Origin: Phytophthora colocasiae
Lineage: Eukaryota > Oomycota > Peronosporomycetes > Peronosporales > Peronosporaceae
DNA: 64,000 nt
Assembly: GCA_018806915.1 (NCBI GenBank)
Contig: JAGKQI010000078.1
Span: 62,001-126,000 of the forward strand
Reading direction: 5' to 3'
The notes beneath the pieces are model-generated. The model searched no databases. It was given only the letters and a program-made list of their open reading frames with translations, and was not told where the DNA came from. Below are positions 31,049-40,680 of the stretch, piece after piece. Position 1 is the stretch's first letter; every line of letters begins with the position of its first letter. The translations under genes were made by a program, and so were the position numbers.

Positions 31049-32838
31049 ATGCTATCATCCTCACCGCCGTTGCTGTCACCGCCCGCACCGACCGCCGTGC
31101 GGCCATTCGCTCGCACCGCTTCGTTGGCGAATTCGGTGGAGCTGCCCAAATTAAGGATCCCAGCCAAAGAGGGTCGTCAACAAGAAACAGGCCACGGCTA
31201 CAATGACACGCAGCCTGCCAGTAGCGGGTATCACTCCGCGCAGCCTCTTCCTGTCAAGACCGAGGCGCCCAGTGCCGCCGCCATGCCTTCCCGACACGGG
31301 CCAACCACGCGCTCGCCGTCCTCTCCGTCGTCGTTTTTCGTGCAACCCGATATCGCCAAGGTAGGTCGTCATTTATCCCCTCATTGTTTCCTTGGCCCAA
31401 CGCTATCTTGGCGGAGCAGCCATGATCAATCAAGTCCATGCCCCGCCTGTCAAAAGATGGTGGTTGTATCCGTTCTTGAAGTCGTCTCACCTGATGGTCC
31501 TATTGTGATATTTTGTAGCTCGGCCTGACCCCTCTTCTGGAAGCTGCCGAGCAATTGCGTCCGTCGATGACCGAGACGTCGCCAGTGCTCTTTGGACGCT
31601 CCAGCCCGCTCAAACGCGAGCTTTCACAGTCGCAGACTCTTCCGTCCATCATGCATGCCATGGGAGGCTACCCTCTGGAGACGTCAGGAATGCCCAAGCG
31701 AGCCCGGATTGGCTCGGATGTCGGGCTTGATATGCAAGCTTCGTATAATCTTTTGGGTCACATGCCACGCCAGGCCATGATCTACCCGTCCATTCCTCAG
31801 TCACAACCTCAGCAACTCTACACCAACAACCAGCAATCTACTTCGTACGTCCCTGCCACTGACATGCAGAGCCCAAGTAGTGCTGGGCCGATTTCTCCTG
31901 GTTCGATCGGACTGTCGGCATACTCGGTCTGGGAAGCCGTGCTTACCACTGGCAAATTTCCGACGGATATCTGCCTCAGTGAGAACGGGAGCACCAGCGG
32001 AGCCCCGACGGCTTCGTTTAACCCCAGCAAGACCCGGTCCAGTAGCGAAGACGCCGCAGATACTGCTGGAGCGGCCAGCGCAATTGAGCTGAAGCAGGGT
32101 CGTTGGTCAGATGATGAGCAGGAGTATGCTAATGCGCTTATTCAGGCCGTACAACGAGGGGAGGTGGCATTGCCGCCGAATGTGTCCCTCCGAAAATATG
32201 TCGCCGACACCCTGCAGTGCAAGGCCATGCGTGTGAGCAAGAAATTCCGAAGCCTGAGCACGAGTTCCTGCAGCTCTCCCGAGCAGGAAGATCAGCCGGT
32301 GACCCCTCGTGACGAGTCATTTAACCCACTCAGCTTGAAGTCCATCATGAACAACGAATCCAGCTCGTCGTCTGCATCCGATGTGATGGACGTTGCGGAG
32401 ACCATGGCCAACTCGAACCTTATCCGGCAGAGCCCTAGCAACCGGAGCTCCGGTACATCAAAGAAACCAGCCCAGCGTGTTCTGAAGAGGTCAGACTATT
32501 CACAACACGGTATGGTGCGAAGCGGCCGGTGGTCGGTGGAGGAGGAAAACTACGCCAAGGCAATGATCGAGGCTTTCAAGGCGGGCTATCTCCCGTTACA
32601 TGGCAATGTCTCTCTGCGGAAGTTCCTTTCCGAGGTACTTGTGTGTCACCCGATGCGCATCAGCAAGAAGTTTGTGGGCTATGTGCGCAAGTATCACTGG
32701 TATCGTATCGCCGCTGGCAAGTGCGACCCAGAAGCCAAACGGCAGGCGCTGTACCAGCTGAGTCACCTCGAGCGTGTCTTCTGGACGTCCCTGCAACAAA
32801 ACAACGAGTGGTCTACTGGTCTCCGCCGTGACGATTAG
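31049..32838 (+). CDS. Nuclear-type protein with two SANT-like GRWS...SLRKF...RISKKF repeats
   Basis: Exons are 31049-31360 and 31519-32838, with a 158-nt GT-AG intron in phase 0 and 543 residues. The N-terminal half is Ser/Pro/Gln-rich with a bipartite-looking basic patch (PKRARIG). Two related modules follow, about 140 residues apart. The first has GRWSDDEQEYANALIQA, VSLRKYVADTLQC and MRVSKKF. The second has GRWSVEEENYAKAMIEAF, VSLRKFLSEVLVC and MRISKKFVGYVRKYHW. The W-x3-E/D-E start resembles MYB/SANT helix 1, but the rest differs. I know this pattern only as an uncharacterised stramenopile domain. Probable nuclear regulator. Its stop is 10 bases from the convergent Rpn8 stop. Confidence 0.75.
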
Positions 32839-32848
32839 TCAGAAAGCG

Positions 32849-33637
32849 TCACCCGTTCCGGTAACGAAGATATTTAACGAGAGCGTCGATGTTCAGATTT
32901 GGCAGCAGATTGAAGATTGTCTGCATGTTGTAGATGATCTGGTGGTTGGGTGGAAGTCGACCAGCCACCACGTTCTCCAAGTACGTCTTCATCTCCTCCA
33001 GTCTCTCCTTTAGACCATTAAGTGCCGTCATCTTGTGCTTCACCTGTCCAGCTAGTGAACTGACCGACGGGTCATTGATATCACGCAGTAGGTGTTCCAC
33101 ACCAACTTCTTCTGCCTCGTAAGCTCCCACCGTCGACTTGATGTGTTTAAACACTCGTTTGATAGCTTTCCCATCTTCCTCCACTTCCTCAATGGATCCA
33201 TAAGCAGTAGTGGGCAGTCCCTCCACATTAGGACGGACATCACAAATGACCAGAACTGGATGCGGACAGTAGCGACGGAACAAGTTGTCAATGTCCAAGT
33301 CGGCCTTGCGGATCTTCGGACCGGAACTGTAGAAGCCCACAATGCGCTCCTTCGCATTGATCTTCTTGAACATCTGGTACATATTCTCCAAAAAGTCGTG
33401 GTCTAAGTACCAGATCCCAGGGTTACGCAGGTCCTCGTCGAAAGGAACCGCGAACGAATTGGTGATGTCACATTTGCCATGGAAAGTCGAACCTAGTAGA
33501 ACTCCCACCACGCGCTTGCTGGTGTCGCGCGCCACGCGGTTGTAGTGGTCCACAATGCTCAGAAGCACCAGCGGGTGCGTCACCACCTCCTCAGGGAGGC
33601 CCTTAACGTGCAGCGTCGTCTCCGTCGTGTCCGCCAT
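32849..33637 (-). CDS. RPN8: 26S proteasome lid subunit Rpn8 (PSMD7), short C-terminus
   Basis: 262 residues from the ATG at 33637. The MPN domain is clear: VVTHPLVLLSIVDHYNRV, RVVGVLLGS, NSFAVPFDED, and VGFYSSGPKIRKADLDI in place of the metal-binding JAMM His. RPNVEGLPTTAY identifies the PSMD7 branch. Rpn8 lacks the JAMM zinc site and pairs with Rpn11 in the proteasome lid. Family members run to about 310-330 residues, while this frame stops right after NLNIDALVKYLRYRNG. The helical SLIRS-like segment that joins the lid helical bundle is missing. It converges with the neighbouring gene within 10 bases, so a lost or unseen last exon is possible. Confidence 0.9.
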   Translation of the reverse strand: MADTTETTLHVKGLPEEVVTHPLVLLSIVDHYNRVARDTSKRVVGVLLGSTFHGKCDITNSFAVPFDEDLRNPGIWYLDHDFLENMYQMFKKINAKERIVGFYSSGPKIRKADLDIDNLFRRYCPHPVLVICDVRPNVEGLPTTAYGSIEEVEEDGKAIKRVFKHIKSTVGAYEAEEVGVEHLLRDINDPSVSSLAGQVKHKMTALNGLKERLEEMKTYLENVVAGRLPPNHQIIYNMQTIFNLLPNLNIDALVKYLRYRNG

Positions 33638-33813
33638 CGTAGATACAGATCTATTTTTTTTTTTTTCGCAAAGAAAATCTTCCCCCTGTGAAGTAAATGT
33701 AAAGTAAGATATTAATATAATTTAAAAACTTAAGTAGTAAACGTTTTTTGTTATGGTTATTTACAATAATGTCACAGCTGTACACAACTTCGACACTTGC
33801 ATGGAAGTGGTGG

Positions 33814-33861
33814 GGGAGAAACTAACGAGGGCCCTCATCGGGAGAGCCCTCGCACATAAAA
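33814..33861. repeat. Left terminal inverted repeat of the MULE
   Basis: 48 bp, perfect reverse complement of 37175-37222. It contains an internal inverted repeat CGAGGGC/GCCCTCG that could form a hairpin. Confidence 0.95.
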
Positions 33862-33949
33862 TGCGGCAGTAGATACCGGTATAAAGGGTAAGAATGTTCC
33901 CGTTACATTCAGCGTTCCCGTTACAACCAATCACTTCTGGTCATCATCG

Positions 33950-34801
33950 ATGAAGCAAGTCGCAGCAGGCCCGTTGCTGCCGAACGGGTTTCTCCCCGTG
34001 GGGCTAGTGTTGCCTGACACTGTAGTTCCTACTCTGTTGCAAGAAGCCAAGGCAAGGACGTATGCGGGTGTTTTCAACCGTGTCGGTGGTAGGAATGATC
34101 AATTCCGCGAACAATCACGCGTCGACGCGACACGAATGTCGTCGTCACTGTTGGAGTTGCAAAAAGCCCTTCTGGTGGTTATTGCAATGATCCACCCGGG
34201 GTAGAAGCCGGGTGTATTCTCCTTCATACGCTCGAAACCTGACGGTACGGAGCAGGAGCCCCACCAAGACTACCAAGAGTCCGATATGGCTACAGCTCGC
34301 CAAAATCACCCGGACGGTGTTCCTGGGAGCATGATTTTTGCGCTAGAGCCTGACACGGTACTTCGGGTCTACGTGGGTTGTTTAAAAGCAAGGTGCGAGT
34401 CCAGATCACGCGTGATAAACATCCCAGTGGGATTTTGCGTTCTGTTCAGGGGGGATTTAGTCCACAACGGCATGCCGTACGCCACCGAGAACCACCGAAT
34501 CCATTGCTACCTCAGCTTCGAAGGGGTTCGTTGGACGCCTGACGTGGTACAAAATGTGCTACCAGAGCATGGCGAATGCAAGCATTGTGGCGTCAAGATG
34601 CTGAAGGGACCTTCACTCCGAAAGCACAGATTCTACTGCGACAAAAACCTAGAAGGTAACGCAAACAAACTCAAGCGCAAGCGAGAAGGCAAAAACGGAG
34701 AGTTTGCCTGCGAAATATGCCCTGCAACTTACACAAACCAGAGCAGCCTTCGCGTCCACAAGATGAGAACGCACAAGGAACATGAGCAGGTGTTAATTTG
34801 A
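33950..34801 (+). pseudogene. MULE cargo: 2OG-Fe(II) oxygenase-like domain plus two zinc fingers, one TAG
   Basis: One frame of 283 codons from the ATG at 33950 is interrupted by a single TAG at 34202-34204. It shows H-x-D at residues 105-107 (EPHQDY), a distal His at 172 (GDLVHNG) and an Arg 11 residues later (NHRIHCYL). This order and spacing fit the double-stranded beta-helix of 2-oxoglutarate/iron dioxygenases. A C2HC finger (CKHCGVKML ... HRFYC) and a classical C2H2 finger (CEICPATYTNQSSLRVHKMR then TH) follow. An AATAAA lies right after the stop. It is not part of the transposase and runs against it. Substrate unknown; nucleic acid is a guess from the fingers. The start or the TAG may also mean that only the part after 34286 is translated. 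Confidence 0.55.
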
Positions 34802-34940
34802 AAAATAAAAATCGAAATTGAAGTTGTTCTCAACTTCAATTTGAACTAGTATCTTTTTATTCGTAGTTATGAAATACGTATATGAGAGCCGAAACCCATG
34901 TGAAGAATACAAATATGTACTAGCAAATTGTTAAATGTAC

Positions 34941-37025
34941 TCAAAACGAAAAATACAGTTCCTCACACTCTTCTACTGCATCATCTTCGTTATCCACGTG
35001 TGATGCCACAGCTTCAGTGTAAGGTTGCCGACCTGCGTACTCCCATGTTCGACTGGGAATCCAGTGACTCTCAAAGGCAATGATAGTATCTGAACCAACT
35101 GAACCAAAGATGCTCTCATCGAGTGGTGGGGGTGAGGAAAATGGTGGAGAAGCAGGGTGATTGAGATCAATCCGTTCGCTGAGAATTGGGTCTCTGCCGG
35201 TACCCTGAGGCCCTTGGTTTGCTCTGTGCTGCGAATTTGAAGACCTTTTGTTGTGGCGCTGTCGTAGAGTGGCTGGTTCGTGGATTCGATGTTGAGTCTG
35301 ACCTGGAACGTTTCGTCGGATCCACCAATGTTTATCAAAATCGCCCGGTTGTAGGTAGCGTGAGCCGTTAGACTCAATGATCGCGATGAGTTCGTGAATG
35401 CAAGGACGACCGTGGATAGATCTGAATGCCCGTGCATGCACTCCGCTCTATTCTGCTGTTCACAATTGTTTTGGCATCGGTCCAGAGTTTATGCGTAGCT
35501 GTCGCGCCACACCGAGATGATGCGCACGACACGGGAGTCCTTGTTTTTTTTGTAAGACGTGAGGTATGATCGTCGCATTTTGCTCCAGTTTCAAGCTCGT
35601 TTCGCTAGCCGTTGAGGACCACCTCTCTAGCTTGTTGAAAACGGTAAGGAGGTCCCCTTGACTTGTTTCGAGCTTCGCCTTGATGGTAGCATGAGTTCCC
35701 TCAACAGTTGACGTATCCCGGATCCCATAGTGGCGGTAGCGGTTAGTACAGTGCTTTGCTATGCGAGTTTTATACTTCCACCAATGTCGATCGAGATAAT
35801 CCGAGACAATCGAACTTTTCTGCTTGAGTTCAAGTCGCTTCTCTTCGAACTCTGTCTCTGTTTCGGCCTCCACCGCTTCGTAAAATGTTGCCATGAACGA
35901 ATCCGTTTGCCACGAATTCTCCTTTTTCGGTTGTCCGGGAGCTGGATTAGGAACATCGACCTGCCCTAAGTGCTTCCTTGCTTTGGCCTCGACATTCTTG
36001 TTCATGTGCCAGCGGCATACCATCGCCGGAGTGTCTGGAAACACTTTGTCTAGTGCATTCATGCAAGCTAGATCACGATCGGTCAGAATGACGTGAGGAC
36101 TGTCAATGTGGTACTCAATCATCAGAAGTCGAAGCATGTTAAAAGCCCACATGTAGTCGTCCGTCTCCTCACCAGGTAGCCAACATTGCGCTACTGGCAA
36201 GACCGTGTTACAACCTGTGATCGCTATGATGTTCAGCAATGGCAGCTTGTACTTGTTTGTCTTGTACGTGCAGTCTGCGATTAAGATGTCGCTGTAGTCT
36301 TTGTAGAGAGCTGTTGTAGCCGGATGCGCCCAAAACAGACGCTTCAACTCGTCGGTCTCCGGGTTAATAGTCCACTTGTAGAAAAACTTGTTAGCCTTGA
36401 GTTTCTTGAAAACCGCCTCTGTTACCGTCGACAAGGACAATTCCCTGCGTCGAGCGGCACTTTTGGCGTTAGCAATGTCCTTGGCAACCACTAATGTACT
36501 GGGATTAGCGCTGCGTATCGTTGTTTGAATGCGCGATACCGTTACACCAGCGGCAGTTTGAATGTCTACCAGGGATTGAATGTTGCTCACAGGCGCAAGT
36601 AGATTCGCAGCAGCATCTCGACGTCGATGAGCAGAATACACACGAATATCTTGTGATGGCTCGTGGTTGTGTAGCTCGCTTCTCTTCGTGTGTACAATCT
36701 TCCAGGGACCAGAGACGTCATCTTTGCTGACAGCATGAATAGCGATTCGCATGGGGCATTTAGAGCGCTTAGATCCACGTTGTGTACGGAATCTGTCTTC
36801 CTCCGCAAGCCGCTGAGTGTTTTTAGGTGCTCCTGCACGATCACATTCGTAGTTACGCGCCCATACATCGCCTGCGGAGGATGTCCTGCGTACTCGACGG
36901 CGCGATACATTGTATCCGTGTATTTTGGTCCACTCATGAAGCGCTGCCTCTGCCTCATCGTGAGAAGAATGTACAATAGCCGGCGGAGGGGCTATGAGAA
37001 CCGCTCTATCAGCGATAGTGTCCAT
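34941..37025 (-). pseudogene. MULE transposase, broken before its SWIM-like zinc finger
   Basis: The ATG is at 37025. The N-terminus has a FAR1/WRKY-GCM1-like Cys/His region (RNYECDRAGAPKN ... CPMRIAIHA). The catalytic MULE domain shows ILIADCTYKTNKYKLPLLNI and HVILTDRDLACMNALDKVFP, then MVCRWHMNKNV. The first frame ends in TGA at 35460-35462 and a TAG follows at 35448-35450. Past both stops the same frame continues with HGRPCIHELIAII and FDKHWWIRR, the usual end of a MULE SWIM finger. So two nonsense codons lie just before the finger. The catalytic acids appear present. Confidence 0.88.
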
Positions 37026-37174
37026 TACAGAGTGTATTTAATTGTGGTCACTCGTATTCAGAGTGTACCATCGCTCTAGCTCCAACCATTTTGGAAACAT
37101 TTGGTGTACGACGTTTCAGTCGTCTACAGATATCATAACCGGTATTTACCGGTTTCGTCTATCCTTTTATGGGC

Positions 37175-37222
37175 TTTTATGTGCGAGGGCTCTCCCGATG
37201 AGGGCCCTCGTTAGTTTCTCCC
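37175..37222. repeat. Right terminal inverted repeat of the MULE
   Basis: 48 bp, perfect reverse complement of 33814-33861, followed by the AAGTGGTGG target duplication. Confidence 0.95.
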
Positions 37223-37231
37223 AAGTGGTGG

Positions 37232-37407
37232 GGTTTTATCTACACGACCAGCTGGCGTTCGACATCCAGCATGGTCGGATTTCCATGGGTGCTGGCAGTG
37301 GAAACTTCACTATTCCCTTTTCCGTCAAGGGCATCCACATTCATCCAGGCCAGTCATTCATTAACGTCAGCACCCTGTCACCAGCAACGATTGTTGCGCC
37401 AGGCTGA
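37232..37407 (+). other. Remnant coding frame interrupted by the MULE
   Basis: An open frame ending at the TGA 37405-37407 reads FYLHDQLAFDIQHGRISMGA and more. If the MULE and one target copy are removed, it joins in frame to an ATG at 33801, giving about 62 residues. No family recognised. It may be a fragment of an older gene. Confidence 0.35.
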
Positions 37408-37529
37408 CGTTGAAGCGACTTCACGCAACTTAAAGTCTTAGCGCAACTCTTTATCTTATCTATCAATTCAGTGGCTACCTCTATTTCGCGTCTGATCCTA
37501 TACAGCAGAGTGTACAGCTACCAAGCAGC

Positions 37530-37976
37530 ATGGGTGCCTCGTTCTCGCGATGCTTGTGTCTAGGCGTGGGCGTGGCGTACCCTGCGTACGCGAGCTTTAA
37601 GGCACTGGAACGCCCGGAAAGTGGTCACGACGAGAAGCAGTGGCTCACGTACTGGGTCGTCTACGGCGCCTCGACGTCCGTGGAAACAGTGGCGTCGCCA
37701 ATTATGTGCCTTGTACCTGGATATAACTTCACGAAGACTCTGTTCCTCATCTGGATGATGGATCCACAGACGCAGGTATGTGTGGAAATTTGTTATGGAG
37801 GTTCATAGTAGCATATTCACAACGTAATGCTGAATTAACAGGGAGCAACGATCGTGTACGACAAGTTGCTGTGTCCCTTCCTGAAGGAGAAGGAGCCATT
37901 TGTGGATCGCAAACTGCAGGAAGCACAGGAGGCGGCTGAGAGCGCATTCTCCTCCTTTATTAGAGCTTGGTTTTGA
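37530..37976 (+). CDS. REEP/HVA22/Yop1-family ER membrane-shaping protein
   Basis: Exons are 37530-37775 and 37842-37976, with a 66-nt GT-AG intron in phase 0 and 126 residues. The TB2/DP1/HVA22 signature is plain: YPAYASFKALE, EKQWLTYWVVYGA and the following amphipathic hydrophobic hairpins, then GATIVYDKLLCPFL in exon 2. Such proteins insert as wedges in tubular ER membrane. The length fits the short members of the family. Confidence 0.88.
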
Positions 37977-38322
37977 GCCTCACAAATATCCTCAAAGATC
38001 CCTCACAGATCTTGGCGCGAACTCGCCATCGACGATATCTTGCAGACGTCAACAACAAGTGGGTGGTATTACCACGTGAATGTGACCGTTTATGAAGGCT
38101 CAGTTTGCTCTTGTCGTCTATCGTGGATCGAATTTCCTCAAAGAGCTTCCATAGAAGTTATATCGAACGTCTAGTGTCATCACTGGGTTGGATACAAGAA
38201 GGTGCGTAGACTTACGTCCGGTGGCTGTCCGGGGTCGTACATTCTTCATCTCGACAATTCATTCCCAGTTTTACCTGCAACCCCGTAGACCAAACCAAAC
38301 ACGACCAACTGAGCTGAGGATC
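37977..38322. other. Region between the REEP gene and the hAT element, probable upstream region of Fanzor
   Basis: 346 bases without a gene. Before the hAT insertion this sequence lay directly upstream of the Fanzor start, so it probably holds its promoter. I found no terminal repeat matching the Fanzor 3' flank. Confidence 0.4.
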
Positions 38323-40647
38323 CAGGGGTTCCGAATATTGTACTGATACTCATTTTCTCCATTGGACTCCAGCCCGTAACGCATTGCAGGAAGAAACTCA
38401 AAGAAATCAATAATTGAGAACTATCAAAACGTCGCAGTAAATAATTGATATCACCGCGAAGAACCGTGAGAAACATGCACTGCTCACAGTCCCTTGATGT
38501 CAGTTCATGTGCTGCTGTACTGTTTTCTAAATGCATCTGTCAACGACTTCCACACCCCAGTAGGAGGCGTTGACTTTCAGGAAAAGCAGCATCTCAACCG
38601 CTATAGGCGATAGTGCCTGGCGCTCGTGGCCGATCATAGCCCTGGCAACGCTAAACAAGCGTTCAACTTTGTTTGACGTGGGAGGGATTGCACTGACGAG
38701 TGGATAGCTGACTTCCGAAGCCTTCACCTTGCGCTTTTTGAGAATGCGCTCTGCAAAACTCTCCAACTGCAACATTTGCACTTCAGCGCTTGAGCCAGTC
38801 TCCTCCACGCGCTCAAACGGCTGCATAGCTGCCTTTTCGGCTCGGGACAGTCTTTCCGATTCACCTGCTAGCACCTTACAGCATCCAGACTCAAATGATG
38901 GCGAGTGAATAATATTTGCCGACGTTCCTACAAAAAAATAATTGTTGGTTAGTGAAATTCAAACTTCCTTTAGAAAAATGCAAACTTACCAAGATACGTC
39001 TTAAGTATCGGCTTCACAGCAATCAGACCATCAAGTAGATCTCGAGCCCCGAGAAGATCGACGTCATCCTTCTGCAACGCCAAGGACACCGATTCACAGT
39101 CCGATAGCTCATCCAGAAGTACCTTCAGGCGCTTGTGCGTTGTTGGCGAGGGCAAAAACTCAGCGATGTCTTCGTTGTCCATGGAAAGAAAACCACGTAG
39201 CTCGAAGTAGCGGCGCAGCATGGCGTGGGTAGAACCCCACCGTGTTTCTTGGCGCAGCACAGGCCGTAAAGGAGTCAATAATCTAATATAGAGGAGCAAT
39301 TAATTATTATTAGCACAAAATACAATTGGAAAGAGGGCAAAAACTTACCTCAGCTTTGATCCCTCTTTTAGGGTCCTTAGCTTTTTCATCAATCGCTGGA
39401 TTATGTCTAGATCGTCCTCGTAAGGTGCCAGGAGCTCCTTCATTGCCAGGTTCAGCCGGTGACTTGCACAGCCAACAAGCGGGACATCCATGAGGTTGGC
39501 CAACCGCTTGTTGACTGAGCAGTTGTCGCCGACTAGAAACCGGCATTGCGACAGCTGTTTTCCGAAAAACGGGAGGAAAATTGAGAGAGCTTCCATCAAC
39601 GTCTCTGCTCCATGGTCATCACCAGGTCCTCGCACCACTGGTGCCATCGACACAAGAGGGTACCGCGCGGTGCCTTCGCTCACGTACACCGCAAACACAG
39701 CAAGGTAGAACTCACTGCCGTTACTCTAGCCGTCCAGCATCAGGCCAAAATCATTTGGCATTTCAGTACCGATGATAGTTTCCACCTCCCGCGTCACTGC
39801 CTCCATGTTGCTTCGCAACGTGTCCACTGACACTGGCGCCAAGTTAGTGTATCTGTACACAAAATACAAGATCCATAAATTAATCTTCAAGTACTGGTAC
39901 CGATTTAAATTCTTGTCCTTACCGGCGCGAGAGCGGGTTTTCAACAAAGGCCAGTGGGAGATTTGCTTTTACCACCCACTCCATCCACCCAAACCGGTTT
40001 GACGCCTTCTGTCGAACCCAGGGGATGAAAGACCCAGTAGAAGTAGCCGAAGCGCTCTCCATTTCACGCTCGTACGTCGGATGTTCGACGCGAACATGAC
40101 CTACTAGGTTAGTGTAGCCAGTTCCTTGAGTTTGTTTACGGGATTTCCCGCACGCCTTGCACTCAAAGTATCCCGTAGGGTCGTTATTGTCGTCAACTAT
40201 GCGTGTAAAAAAGAACTGAGCCACTTGCTTCGGCGTAAAGATCCCCTGTTTCCCCTGAGGAAGCATAAGAGTGGTTTCGCGCACCATTTCTGCTGGTTAA
40301 ACGCTGGGTTGGCGGTTGGGAGAAGTTTTCAGCGATGCTGGATAAAAGAAAAGTGATCCTTTATGATGAACTGGTACCATTGAGGCAACTACTGGACACT
40401 ATTGCTTAATAACTTTTACAGGTTTAAGTAAATGGCGTTTTAGCATGATATACTTGAACTCAAATGAGTAGGTGTGGTTGTACATTAAATATAATGGATG
40501 GAAGGTTTTGAATATTAAAATAAATAATTCATTCTAGTCGTGACATCTCCGTAAATAATTTATTCTTGTCCCAGGAACCGTGAAATAAATAATTTCACCG
40601 AAAATACGGAATATATTTCCACTTCCGAGTATTTTTCGGAACCCCTG
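38323..40647. mobile_element. hAT DNA transposon, 2,325 bp
   Basis: Ends are CAGGGGTTCCGAA (38323-38335) and its reverse complement at 40635-40647, 13 bp. They are flanked by an 8-bp target duplication TGAGGATC (38315-38322 and 40648-40655), as expected for hAT. It encodes a BED-finger hAT transposase on the minus strand. Confidence 0.95.
38527..40287 (-). pseudogene. hAT transposase with BED zinc finger, four exons, one nonsense codon
   Basis: Exons 40287-39923, 39852-39349, 39292-39000 and 38927-38527 join in frame through short GTAAG...AG introns. The N-terminus is a BED finger (FECKACGKS ... HVRVEH). The middle has DFGLMLDG, a TAG codon at 39726-39728, then SNGSEFYLAVFAVYVSEG. In hAT proteins this position is Trp (LDGW), so a single nonsense change broke the gene. 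The core continues with GDNCSVNKRLA, VGCASHRLNLA and RQETRWGSTHAMLRRY. The C-terminal dimerisation domain SNKVERLFSVARAMI is intact. Confidence 0.9.
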
Positions 40648-40680
40648 TGAGGATCCCCTCTGCAAGACGCGGGCGCGTCA

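Larger units (their letters stand above)
33814..37222. mobile_element. MULE DNA transposon, 3,409 bp, complete ends
   Basis: Perfect 48-bp terminal inverted repeats lie at 33814-33861 and 37175-37222 (outer bases GGGAGAAACTAACGAGGGCC). A 9-bp target duplication AAGTGGTGG is at 33805-33813 and 37223-37231. The inside carries a MULE-type transposase on the minus strand and an oxygenase/zinc-finger cargo frame on the plus strand, converging near 34850. Identical ends suggest recent movement, yet both genes contain stop codons. Confidence 0.95.

Noticed and set aside
37042..37407. 121-codon ORF crossing the right MULE end as a single gene
   Set aside because: The first half is transposon end sequence; only the part after 37231 can be host.
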